DNA from: Triplophysa rosa
Lineage: Eukaryota; Chordata; Actinopteri; Cypriniformes; Nemacheilidae
Length of the DNA: 64,000 bases
NCBI RefSeq assembly: GCF_024868665.1
Contig: NC_079913.1
Coordinates: forward strand, 11,715,246-11,779,245
Direction of reading: 5' to 3'
A model generated the notes under the pieces. That model saw only the letters and a list, made by a program, of their open reading frames with translations, did not search any database and had not been told where the DNA came from. Numbering within the stretch: position 1 is the stretch's first letter; each line of letters opens with the position of its first letter. Positions 36,601 through 49,527 of the stretch are shown one piece after another. The position numbers and the translations under genes are program-made.

Positions 36601-39600
36601 TCAATTATTCTCTCTTTGACAAATAAGGCCTGACATACTAAATGAACAACGCTGAGAACAACAGGTTTCCATTTTTCTAGCTCGACGAGACTACAAGTGC
36701 AAATTTTCTGGAGCTCAACATGGAGGAAACTATAATAAACACAGAAGAAACACAGAGAGCACGTGGCAGCTTGTCAGGCGCTGTGAACATAAAGTGAATT
36801 AATTTTACAATCTGTACAAAGTAGCGGCACTGGCTGGCAGTTTTTGAGTACTGGTTGTTGCATTCAATTATTGAATTATGAAATCCAATTATTAGAAAAG
36901 TCCATTGGTAATACTTGACAATGATTTAGACGTTTAGACGTGATACATGGATCAGTCGATCTACATGACCTATAGGTTTCAGGTTTTCAGAATATTCCTG
37001 CAGACTTGGAATCATTCAGCAGAGTGAGTAAGATTATCAGGAAATTTAACAAAAAGGACCATAGAGAGAGCAGTTGTTCCTGAAGGAACTAATGGCAGCC
37101 TGTTGGTCTATAAAACCTCAGAGGGAATCTATCAGAAAGTATTGCTTTAGGAACCACTCTGTTCTCTCAATCCCATCTGTCACTATTCACTATCCTTTTT
37201 TTCCTCTTTTATCTATTTCTCCGTCCCTTTTCTCACATTATGTATTGGACACTCCAACTAATGATGAAACTCTGAGGAATAAGAGAAGCTTTTATAGGCA
37301 AGTGATCAGCTTTCTTATTCTCCACCTGTCCAGTAAAGGCCGGATAGTCTCGCCACAGGTGTCGTGTTGATGGGAACAGACAAAGAGAATCCCTTTAATA
37401 ATGCTAGAAAAGAAACTGACCAGAGCTGCGGCTGTCAATGACAATTAGGACAGAAGTTTACTAGATCTGACTGGTCTGTAATGTGGTTATACGCTGCTTC
37501 TTTAAGACCCTTTCACACCGCAGGAAGATGAGTGTCCTTATTAAGCTTTTTGTCGGCTTTGTCTTCTTTTTCTTCTGGCCTGTTCACACCGAATTTGATG
37601 CGATTAAATGACAGAAATAAAAAACTGAAACCCATTGAAAATATTGTGAACTCCTTTTGAAGAATCCAAATGTTCAAAAAGAGGATCCAATCTTAATCTT
37701 AACACAATATTTCGATTCAAATTTGACATTGTGGGAATAATGCGGTATGTAGAAGTTTACTTAGATGCTTCATTTTAAAATGTAGTCATACTTGTTCCGA
37801 AGGCATTGAAATAAATACCGATACAGTTGAATTGGGCTGAATATTCCCCCGAGGTCAATAAATGCAACTGCAAGGTTAAATATATAACTCGCGTCTAACA
37901 AAAGTTTTAGAGCTCTACGTTTTTTTTTAGAGGGACCATGTGACAAACAGAACCCACCTTGCCAAGTTAAAGACATCATCTATCAGACCGGCCCTGTTTC
38001 CCACAGAGATGATCTGCAGAAAAAGACGAGCAGAGAAGAAATTTATAAAGCACAGTCTTGTGATAATGAAAAGGAGAAAAGAAAGAAATAACGACAAATA
38101 AATAACCAATTGCCTAAAAACGGGGAAAAAGAATGGAAAAGACAGAAAGTACTCTATATAGAATTGTGGAGGAAGACAGAGGGAGTGACAGAGGTGTGAA
38201 GTGGTCGACAGGGAATTGTGGGTGATGTACCGTTGGGTTGGTCATGAGTTGTTGAATGAGAAGTCTCCAGTTGTGCAGGTCATAATTCACTCTGAAGTAT
38301 CCTGTTTGATTGATGTTACCCAGTAACCACGTCTCTCCATCCATGTGACCGACTCTGTGCGTCTCTGTAAATAAACGGTTAAAAAAACACAAATGTTGAA
38401 CGACACTTCAGACAGCTCATCCGTAGCTCAACTTTAATTCTATCAAACACAAATGCAATTTTTTTGTTACTATTCTAACGGCTTCTCTGATTGGTGGATC
38501 TACAGTATCTGCAGTATAATGACACAGTGTGGTTCTTTATGGGGAATTCGACTGCATTATATGCATCTGTATGTTCGCTTATTAACCTAAAATCTCAAAA
38601 TATGTTTGGAAATGTATATAAGACAATTCAAGAAAGTGTAATCTTTTCTGTTTTGATGAAATTATTCTACATTTTTTAATTCTTACCTGTTCGATTAGAG
38701 ACCCAAATTATGTTTTCTCTTGATATGTGACTGGAGTTTCCCACTGTGAGCGTCAGGGGGATTTGCCACTGGAAGCTGAAATGACGCAAAGTGCGGAATA
38801 AGAGGGGTTTAAATGTCACTAACACAGATACATGTGTGCAGCGGCAGGTGTGATTAAAACTGTATGGTGGATATGATGCACAAAACTCGGTCAAGTTAAA
38901 TATCTTCTGTGTGTGTGTGTAAGTAAAATGACTGGATTAAAAATATGACTCGACTCTCTTCTTTAGCTCTTTCTCACTTGATGTCACATTCTGCTCAGTC
39001 AACTCATGTTCATTCATCTGTGTGCGAGTACACATCTAATAAAACCCTGTCTGACAGCTATCACACTGGGTGTCAAAAGGGTGAACACAGGTGGATGTGG
39101 TCTGCCGCCAGTCAGAATGCATTAACTCAGAAATTAAGAGTGCATAAGAGTCGACCAACAGCAATAACAAGCTAAGACAGACGTGACTAAATAGTCAGTG
39201 TTATGTATACAATAGACAACACCTGTTCTACAGGCATGACTGATACATGAAATGCCACCAGATGTGTGAATTTTAAATGTTCTATTATTTTCTTATCTAT
39301 TTGTCTAGTGTGTAAAGAGCAACATTCTATGTTTTACATGCTTTGTGTTAGAAACTAACAGGAATGGGCAAGGCCAGAAAATCCTTTTCAGACTGATGGT
39401 GACTCACACCTGATATAATTCACGGAGATGATTCATCTTTTTTACTACTTCTTAATCATTTCTGATTGTGCGTCAATGAGGAATGTGTGCAATGACTAAC
39501 CAGGGACTTATAAATATTTTCAAAGGCAAGAGCAGAGACTGAGAACTCTGGATGCAAGTTTGAAGAAGAAACTAGTAAACATTTGGGAACACAATATGCA

Positions 39601-42600
39601 TAAAATAAAACATGACAAAGCCTGTTGGAAAACACTATTTAAACCATATGTTTGTAAGGGTCCTATAGAGAGATACTGCGGTATAGACGGTTTCATCTTA
39701 ACAACATAAACAAAGGTTACTGCGCATTCGCACTTTGTTTAAATGCGACCAAATACAGGACCCATTCAACAAATTGTCTATTTAATCAAGTAAACATACA
39801 ACAAAATTCAACAAATCGTTTATTTAATCCAATTATTATAAAGTAAAAAATTATAATAAAAAATAATATTAACTAGGGCTGCAACAACTAATCGATAAAA
39901 TCGATAATAATCGATAATGAAATTCGTTGTCAACGAATTTCATTATCGATTAGTTGGTCTGTGACGTCACTTGCGAGCTGCGCAGTTGTAAATCAAGCGC
40001 GTCTTCTTCCCTTTTAAAATTACCGTTTTAGATGTGTCTCTCCGTGCAGCATGAGCTGCGCAGTTTTAAATGCAGACGTGGTTCTCTGTGGATGCGTCTC
40101 TTCGTGCAGCGCGAGATGCGCAGTTTTAAAGTCACACTTGTCTCTCCATGCTGCGCAGTTTTAAAGTCACACTTGTCTCTCCGTGCAGCGCGAGGTGCGC
40201 ACTTTGAAAGTCACACGTGTCTCTCCGTGCAGCACGAGGTACGCAGTTTTAAAGTCAGACGTGTCTCTCCGTGCGGCACATGTTGCGCAGTTTTAAAGTC
40301 AGACGTGTCTCTCGGTGCGTGCGTCTCTCCGTGCAGCGCGAGGTGCGCAGTTTTAAAGTCCGACGTGTTCTGCGTGCATCTCTTCAAGCTGCGCAGTTTT
40401 AAAGTTTAAAGGGGAGAGGTGTTTTAAATGACAAAATTAAAGATTATATTAGTAAAACCCAATTTGTGGCGTTTGCACTTTGCAAAGTACATAATAGGCT
40501 AAATACCCTGATTTGGTGGTTTATTTAGTTCAGAGGTGGGTAACGAAGTGCATTTACTTGAGTACTGTACTTAAGTACACTTTTTGAGTATTTGTACTGA
40601 AGTATTACTTTTTCTGTTTACTTTTTACTGTACTTCACTACATTTGAATGACAAATATCTCACTTTTCATGGCACAAAAATTTTTTTTCCTTGGCCGACC
40701 CTCCCCTCGCTGCTAGGTTTGGGAGAGACTATTGTCAGTTGCTTCTAATATGACACACATGAATCAACTCACCAGGTGTGTTAATTATGGAGACATTCAC
40801 AACATTTTGGGAGTTTAGTTGTGTATACTAATGAGTTTAGTTGTGTATACTTTTCCCATATCTGATTTACTTATTATAAGCAAAAGATGTAATTACATTT
40901 CATCTGATTAATCGATTAATCAAAAATAATAATAATAATCGTAAAACTAATCGATTATCAAAATAATCGTTAGTTGCAGCCCTAATATTAACATAAATTA
41001 AATAAAATATAAATAGTTGTATTATTTAGACAGTAGCCAAACACAAACCAGAAGTTAACTGGGGGTCCGACGAAACGGTCTATATGAGCATGTTAACAAT
41101 GCTTATGCATTCCTGTAATAAAAGAAACATCTGCGTGTGTTGAAATAAAATCACACACTGATATATTTACATAGTAAATCTGTGAGAATGAACAAGAGAA
41201 GAACGTAAAAGAAAGTGAAGGTCGTCAACAGGCCGGTAATTTGGAGGGTCATGTTCATTTATTTTGGTTGCTAGGATGTTCTGGAAGGTTGCTAAGGCAT
41301 TTGAGTGGCCGCCCACTGGCCCAAGTCTGGTCATTTTATAATAAAACGCATATCAATTTCCTCAACTACGACTTTAGGCAATTCATACATTTCAAAGAAT
41401 TCTTGAGCATGTGTAAGACTAACAGTAGTGTGTCTGAAATGTGTTCATTTGAAATTCACTCTAAATAATCCCTTTCTCTCTATTTCTCTCTAGGCACTGG
41501 CTGTGAGGTCTCTCTGTGCGGCTGTAATAATATCCCAGGATCTCTTTGGGCACGGGTGGCTCCAGCAGCCAGTAATGAGTCACTAGGGGCCGTGGAGCTC
41601 AACTTGTGCTATGCCGTTTGACGATTTTCACAACACTTTTACCCAACACCGCTTTCACATTTCTTCTCTCAAGGCTTGCATTAGACTTTAACTTAATCAT
41701 CCAGAGACTCTTTAAAGTCGCAGACACCATTAAAAACGGGATAGAACAGTGGGATGTTCTGAAATATAAGTGTAAAACGTTCCTCGAGTCACACAGTGAG
41801 GATATGAATTGGATCCATCGCCCCTGCAGAGTAAACAAAACATTTTTGGGTAGATTTTCAGCTCACCCGGAACCCACTGAAGCTAGTGTTCATTTATCAG
41901 TCATAGAGTCCTATACATTCACGTGTGTACCTATACATTTTTAGTTTAAAGGTTACAAGCTATTTCATGCATTCGGATTTCTTTACAATTTTAAACGTGC
42001 TGGCTTCTCGTGCTTAACATGGTCAACTTGTCAAAAAAGGAGTTGGACGTATGACGTTGTATTTCTGTGCTCGATTTACTCCACCGGAGGTTTTTAGAAC
42101 ATGAATTCCCATTTCGTAACAAGGGTTCTTAGTCACTGCGTCATATGTCTGCGTTTTGTTGGCAATCGGCGCGTACGTGCATAATGTAAACGACACAAAC
42201 TTATGCAGGGACAATGAGACGATGTATTGTGTGCTCGTGCTTTAGTTCCGCCCACTGCACACCTTCAGGAGCTCGACTGTTTTCGGAAATAATCATTCTG
42301 CTGCATCTGTCTTTTAAAAATGTGATCAAACGAAATACTCTTCGACGATATGAAGTATGCCATACTACTCTATAGATACTCAATATTAATATAAGATTGG
42401 CAGAAACTGAGTGTTACCTTCAGTTTAAGCAGCATGTCTAGATATATTGTGGACATTCCAGTCCAGTGTCAGTTGAATTTGAAAAGTCATCCAAAAGCAA
42501 TGTGAAAGACTGACAGCGTGACAAGACATATGACAACTGATCAAAATCAAAGTTATCACATAAAACATAACCTGTTTCTCCAGTTCTCAAATAAATGCAA

Positions 42601-45600
42601 ATAGAAACAATATTGTATTTGTAATATTTTAAAAATAATCTTAAAACATAATAAATATATTTTTAAAACAATATATATATACACAATACCTATATATGCA
42701 TAAACATTTAGTTTCTTTTTAGTAACTGCCCAACCACATTTTCTAGTGATGTTGAGAGGTAAAGCATTGTTGTAAGGTATGAACTGTATGAATGTTTTTT
42801 TTACAATCATACTTTTTCTTATTTGCTTTGACATGGCCTAAAATAAGCTCAAATCCAAAACAATAATTACATGTCTACACAACAAATACTTTATACTCTC
42901 TATGACATCTATTCCACAAAAAAACTGTGCTGTCAATCATCATCATAACTTAAGTCACATTACATACGCCTGTAAAAGTGTTAATGAAGAGAATGCTTAA
43001 GGTTGAAATGAGCTGAAAATAATTACGCTGGTGAAAATATGCACACAAGTTGTAAAAGGAAGTGTAAAACTGTAGCCCTTAAAAAAAACATCTTGTGTTT
43101 CACAATTGTGGTAACTGACGAGTTTGGAAAGGGAAATATATAAATAGATCAAAAGTGTAGTGACGGCTGGAGGGACGCCTTCAACCGAGCATCACATTAG
43201 AGTAAAATAAAGGCTTTTTATCAAATTGGAACGAAACAACCGTCTTTATATTGATCAACTGAGTTTGGACCCCTCCAGATAGACTGCAAGTCTCTATAAA
43301 CTTCAATCGCACGGCAGAGCGCATAAAACAAGACAGAATGTGAAATACATTCAAACTGACCTTCACTTTTACCTTTTTCATTGCTGCCAATGTTTTTTTT
43401 GTCAGCTAGGCTGTGGGGTTTTATACTTTTACATTCACATTTCCAGTAGTGCCAAACGCCCTGCATTCTGACAGGTTGTCTGGTTCTCAGATGAAAACCT
43501 TCCTGAAGGGTAAAACAAGAAAGTGATGCCTCCTACTTGTATCACAGCTTTGCTATTGCTTATTACAGCATCTTTGCTTCAAACGCCTCTGCAGAGGACC
43601 GCAGCTCTCAGAAAACAGGTCAGAGTAGAAGTTCAAGGTGAAGGTGGCTTGAATAAATAAAGTTCAGAAGAGGCGTAATAGCAGATTTCTGCCAGAAAGT
43701 CAAGGACTACATCAGACTAGTCTTTATTATGGTTCGATTTTATTTCTCCCAAATAGGATAAACTTTCGATAACCCTCAGAGAAAAACAGTAGGAGTATAA
43801 CAAATGAATAACAAGCTTTTCTGCTAGATTTTTCAATTGCATAAGCTGACAGGAATGAAGAATACGTGTCAATGAGTCCAATGACTGATATCGTGACCCT
43901 TTCTCACGATATTGGTGGACTACCTTTTGTTGAACAGCTCGGGATTCCGGATCTTGGCATCTGTATCATACACAAAGTGCTCCTGGGAGATGGTGACAGT
44001 GTTGTCAAGACTGTCATTCTTGTTGATGGTGACGACAGGGTAACCCATCTGAAGGGTCCAACGGTCCATGACCTCTGTGATGTTGATGTCCTTCCCCTCC
44101 CTCTGCATGGCCTGTGACACAAAACATCAAACACATGTATCACTTTCTTCATTTCATCATGTATCAGCTCACAGTCAAGGTTTCATAAGAACTGAATTGT
44201 ATTGGAATAGTGTCAGTCGACTTGAAGTGAGTTGTACTGTTGGTCTGAGGTTTAGGGGCCAGCAAACGCTCTGAGAGAATAAAACCATTCAGATTAAACC
44301 ATTCTGAACATGGTGCAAAAAACGGACACTTTTGACTGCTTGAGTCAAACCCTCTCAATCAAAATTGTTCAGCTTCAATGCAGAGCGCCTGTAAAGTCAT
44401 AATTATGTAAAAATTCTGACTTCATACCTTCAATTGATTATTGCACCCATATTTAAACTATTGTGTTTTCCACACAATATTTGCAAGCCCAAAATAAAAA
44501 AGGTCACACTTTATTTTAAGGTCCAATTCTCGCTATTAACAAACCATGAACTATGACTTTTGCCTCAATAAACTCCTAATCTGGTGCTTATTAATAGTTA
44601 GTAAGGTAGTTGTTAGGTTTAGGTATTGGGTAGGATTAGGGATGTTCATTAATAATAATTAATAATATTAATAAATACTAATACTAATACTAATAAACAG
44701 CCAATATGCTAATAATATGCATGCTAATAAGAAACTAGATATAGTGAGAATTGGTCCCTATACTAAAGTGTTACGGAAAAAATTGTAATAAATAAATAAA
44801 AACCTAGTCTGGATGTTTACTTAAAAAAAGAGTAATTAGACTTTGCACATAAATATATACAAAATAGAATTAATTCTCTTTGACTAAATTAGCTAATTTC
44901 ACTGAACACACTTGTGTATGTGCTGACTGTCTGAGATATAGATTCCAGCTGGTTGTAGTCAGACATGTTTTGGTTCAGGTAAATATACCATAACAACAAC
45001 TTATAAAATACAAGTTGAAATTCGTTATCTGTGTCAATATAAGAATGACATTTTCTATGTTATTACAAATTTAATATTTACTAATATTCAACTAATGGAT
45101 AGTTCATCAAAATTGCTTTGCGAGTCACCTCTAGTAAAAAAAAAGTAGTTGCCTGAACAAACAGGAGATAAAAAAGAAGATAATTGACCGCACTGTGATA
45201 ATGCACTGAGTAAAAATATATAAAATTATCCAAAAATCCAATTATTTTCTGTATGGTTTCAGTAAACTACAGTATCTTTGTCCTGGTGGAAATAATTAAA
45301 GGAGGTAAAGGCCACTTCAGCGATGGGTCGTGAGCTTGACAAAGGACTTTGTGGGCGCTAAACACTGCCAGATTATTGTAGCAAATTGGATTTCATGAAT
45401 AGCTAATGAACACCGCACATATCAGTATTCATTAGATGATGGCCTGTCACAGACTGTTAATGTGCCTAAATGTCTTGCAAACACAGTCATTCAGAGGGTA
45501 CAGAGGTCCTGCTCAGACCCCTACACACTAATGTGAATGTCAACACTCCTTGTATGATATTGAAGCAGCTAAATGCCCTACAGTTCCATTACAAAATATA

Positions 45601-48600
45601 ATACTTTTGGTTTAAAAGCAATCTCATTGATGACGGTGACACTTTGAGAGCACTGAGCGAACTCGCCGAGTCATGCGACTCCGAATTAAGAAGACCAAGT
45701 CAATGAAATGACAAGATTTAGATAGCAGTCAATGTTCATTCGCAGTATCCACAAACATCTCGATTCGGCAGATTTTCACATTCAAGTGTGATCAGATATC
45801 TGGAGCTGTCTCTGAACATCACTAGTAGGAAACATCAAAGTCTAAACCTTAACAGCAAAGCCAAGGCAATTATAAACTTCCCAATAAACTATTAACCATT
45901 TGCGACCCTGGACCACAAAACCAGTCATAAGTTGCACGGGTACGTATATTTGTAGCTATAGCCAACAATACATTGTTTGGGTCAAATGTCAAAAATCATT
46001 AGGTTACATGAAGATATTTTGTCAATTTCCTACCGTAAATATATCAAAAAGTTATTTTTGTGAGTGGATGCAGCAAAATCACAAACAAAAATGGCACAGA
46101 ACACGCCTACAAACTTCACTTGCTGCTGTCCGCTCTTGGGAATTACACACTCATGTTTGGTATCTATGTAAAGCTTAATATCAGCTTTCGGATAATCTAC
46201 TCTCCACAACGTCATAACAGCGGTAAGCCAATAGAGAGCATTAAAACAAACCTATTTGTTCTTAGCAATGGCCTGCTGCAGCGCCTCTGATAGACAACTT
46301 TAAAGGCGATTTTCTCAATATTTGGATTTTTTGCAGCCTCAGAATCTAGATGTTTGTATAGTTGTATCTCTGCCAAATATTGCCCTATCCTAACAAACCA
46401 TACATCATATTTATTCAGCTTTCATATGATGCATAAATCTCAATTTTGAAATGACTGGTTTTGTGGTCCAGGGTCACATTTAGTATTTCTATTGTGTAGA
46501 TGTTAATACGTGGCACAACAAGATCTGAACGTGTAAAATCTTACCTCAGAGAATGTGTTCCACAAGTCATCTCTCGCTGCGTTCCCGTACATGTACGTCA
46601 TCAAGTAATCCTGCCAACAAACGTGAGTCAACAAAAGACTAAATTTAATTCAGTTTTCGCCGTTTTCCTTTCAACCATTAGAAATAACAAAGTGGATTTA
46701 CAAACTGCTCAGGAATTGTGGATGGTGTCAAATACGTTCAAACAATAACATTGCTAATCCTCAAGACTCAAAGTCTAATATATGCAAATGAGTACCAGCT
46801 GTTCTGGTGCGATTGGCTGTCAGTTCAAGACATGATTATAAGGAGACCAATTTGAGGCTAATTATGTTGTTGCATCGGCATGCTACAGTATTGGAAAGAC
46901 AATGTACAATAACACATCTACAGGATTTTACTATGCTACATTTTATATCCAATGGCATTTATATACTGTTCCTAGGTACTTGCTAGTCCCACATACCAAT
47001 TATTACCATGGCACATGTCAAAACAAAGGTTTTACTATTGTTCATGCACAGAAACCTGTGGTACTGCCTTGGTACTCATTTAAAACAACCATGGCATTAA
47101 CATGGCATCACGTCCAAAAAGCACAATTTGGTTAAGAATGAGTCTGCCAAAACGGTAACTCAATGCAACCTCTTCAGCAAGGAGCAAAATAAATGACAAA
47201 AGTTACACTGTATTCGAATAGAAATGAATACTTCCAGATAAAACATCAGTCCATTATGCAGAGAAATGTGTGTAATTTGTAATGTCGTGTGCTGCTGAAG
47301 CTACATCACCCACAGGGGTTTAATTCATTCATTAAAGACTTGCTCAAAAATCACTTTTAACACAAACTGTTTATTCTTGGCTCTTAGAACAATGATGTTT
47401 CCTCATCACTTTGAGTCACTTTGGATAAAATAAACTGCAGAACTGCTACTAAACGCTCTATACAGTAGTCTTTAGTGTCTCTATTTTGCTCTGACAGCCA
47501 ACATGAAGAAAGAGACTGATCTTTGAGGGCACATTTATCATTCATCTGATAAGAACATCTGAAGGCAACATCTTTTTCTGCAGTATGAGATTCCTCGATT
47601 ATTCTCGAGTGACCGTGAGGGATAAACCCCTCAACTGTAATCGGAAGCAGTAGACCATCCAGGTATTTCTTGCCTACTGTTTTTTACATACTGAGGTTTC
47701 GGACATACTATTTATGACTTATTTTCTCCTACTATAGAGTATGGAAGTAGGCGATTTTGGACACAGGGATACTGTACATTGCTCTTAATACTTTTAATAT
47801 ACAGATGACAAAGAGTCTCACTTGACACCATTTATAATAAACTACATCGTGACTGCACAATTAATTATTTATTCATTTATTTATGCATGTACTCATTTAT
47901 TTAAATTTTTATTTAAATGTGTGAAAAAAGTGTGATAGTAAAAATATTATAACCCTCAAGTTACCATACAAAATTTGCCGCTTAAAATAAAGGATATTAC
48001 AAATTTTAACTGTAAATAATCTATGTATGACTATTTGAGATTTTCTACTTCTGCACAGTAGAAAAACACAACTTACTTCTATAAAAAAAAAATGAAAAAA
48101 GATTAAGATGTCAAGTAGTGTCTTTTCGTAACCTAGAGAAACACTGTAGCATTATGAATGAGATCAAACTGAAATGTTGATCAAAAAACACATCCAAAAG
48201 TTTGCTACTTAGTTCAACTCTTTTTAGATCAGTGTGAAACAACATATTATAAAAAATTTCTAAACAGATAAGTGTAGAAAACTGAATATTGAGTCAGGAC
48301 TATAAAAACGGATGTATCTGGAACTGAATGTATTGTAGATGGTGTAGCTCTTCAATTGTTTGCAATTGCTGCTCTACACAATGACAAAACCAAACTTTGT
48401 ACATAAATTCTTCTAAACATGAAGGTTAAATTCATATTCTCATCGTGAAGCGATTCCCTAGAGCCACAAGATGCCAATGGATCCAGAATGCTTGGGTACA
48501 ACCTTTAATTAGATAGAGATACGAACAAAAATGAATCCGATTAACAACCACATTTGTAATCAGCCCATGAATGCTGGTTATCCAATTTGCTTACAAAAGA

Positions 48601-49484
48601 GAACCAAAAGATTGATCGCCTTTGATATGCGAGTCCCCTGGAGCTAAAACACGAGTTCTCCACAAACATCTTTATCACAGAAGCCAAAGCAGATCATAAA
48701 TAATTCATTATTCATTATCCCAAATGGGTTCCCTTCAAAAGCGACATAAGGAGAAATATGTGGACAATTTCCCTGCATATGAAATCAAATTTTCAGCAAT
48801 AGAGGTGGATTATTCGGTGAAGCGTTGATCTATTCCTCCCATCAATCAGAAAGAGACAGACAGGCTTTCCGTAAAAAAGAGGAAAGACGGAAGAAGTGAG
48901 AGAGCAGCAGTTAAACACAGTAAAGTTGAGACCGAAAAAGCCAGTGGAGGCCACTGGAAGATGAAAAAATTGATCACACACCCTGCGAAATTGAATGTAG
49001 GTGTATATAGTCATTTCATCGGTGTTCAGAATAAATTCCTGACCATTTACACTGCTGGAATCTCACATGGTGTCAGGAACATGTTGAGCACTGACACACA
49101 GGACTATGGACCATTGAATCCATGGAAGAAGCATCCCACAGCTCACATACAGAGGATGAAAATAAAGCCTGATGCGCTGACGTTTATTCCTCCAGGGAAA
49201 TAACACACTTGGTCTCTTCCCACAGGGCTATTTACAGGTCATAATAAATATTTCCACATTTTGAGATGATGAAAGTGGGGTCTATATGCAGACAATGACT
49301 GCAATGAGACGCCAACAGTTTTACAGAGCAACTGCAGGTTCACAGCTGTGTGATCTTTTCAACTGATTCAGACTTCATTTATGACTCCCACTATTTTGTA
49401 ATAAAAACCGTCCATCTGCCTGTCTTCACCAGCCCATCCGGTATTTGCCAATAAAAGCCCTCGCTGATGCCCTCAAACTCACAC

Positions 49485-49527
<43 letters not shown>

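Larger units (their letters stand above)
33428..37957 (-). other. trhde intron (j to i), 4530 bp
   Basis: GT-AG intron containing the hAT MITE at 33548, a MITE of about 540 bp at 34996 and a foldback MITE at 35715. 35960-37957 shows no gene or clear repeat. Confidence 0.6.
38776..43923 (-). other. trhde intron (g to f), 5148 bp
   Basis: Contains the hAT element at 39874-40984. A GGTTGCTAGGATGTTCTGG-type segment near 41265-41300 looks like a dispersed repeat. At 41488-41600 a splice-like CTCTCTAG precedes a short open stretch, but it has no family match and lies on the plus strand, so it is not called an exon. Confidence 0.55.
44112..46544 (-). other. trhde intron (f to e), 2433 bp
   Basis: GT-AG intron. 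It holds the MITEs at 44502-44776 and 45901-46478. Nothing else recognised. Confidence 0.6.

Noticed and set aside
40034..40405. Regular repeats considered as a CRISPR-like array
   Set aside because: The units are contiguous and diverged with no unique spacers, and the genome is eukaryotic.
40032..40409. 126-codon open frame rich in Cys, Arg and Ser repeats (plus strand)
   Set aside because: It lies on the 44-bp minisatellite inside an hAT element; the unit is not a multiple of three and there is no conserved domain, so the frame is a by-product.
41488..41600. Splice-like CTCTCTAG followed by an open stretch (plus strand), considered as an exon
   Set aside because: It is on the strand opposite to trhde, has no paired donor or protein match, and trhde is already continuous from exon f to exon g.
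48440..48780. Non-repetitive intronic stretch considered as a conserved enhancer
   Set aside because: Conservation cannot be judged from one sequence. A multi-species alignment would be needed, so no call is made.
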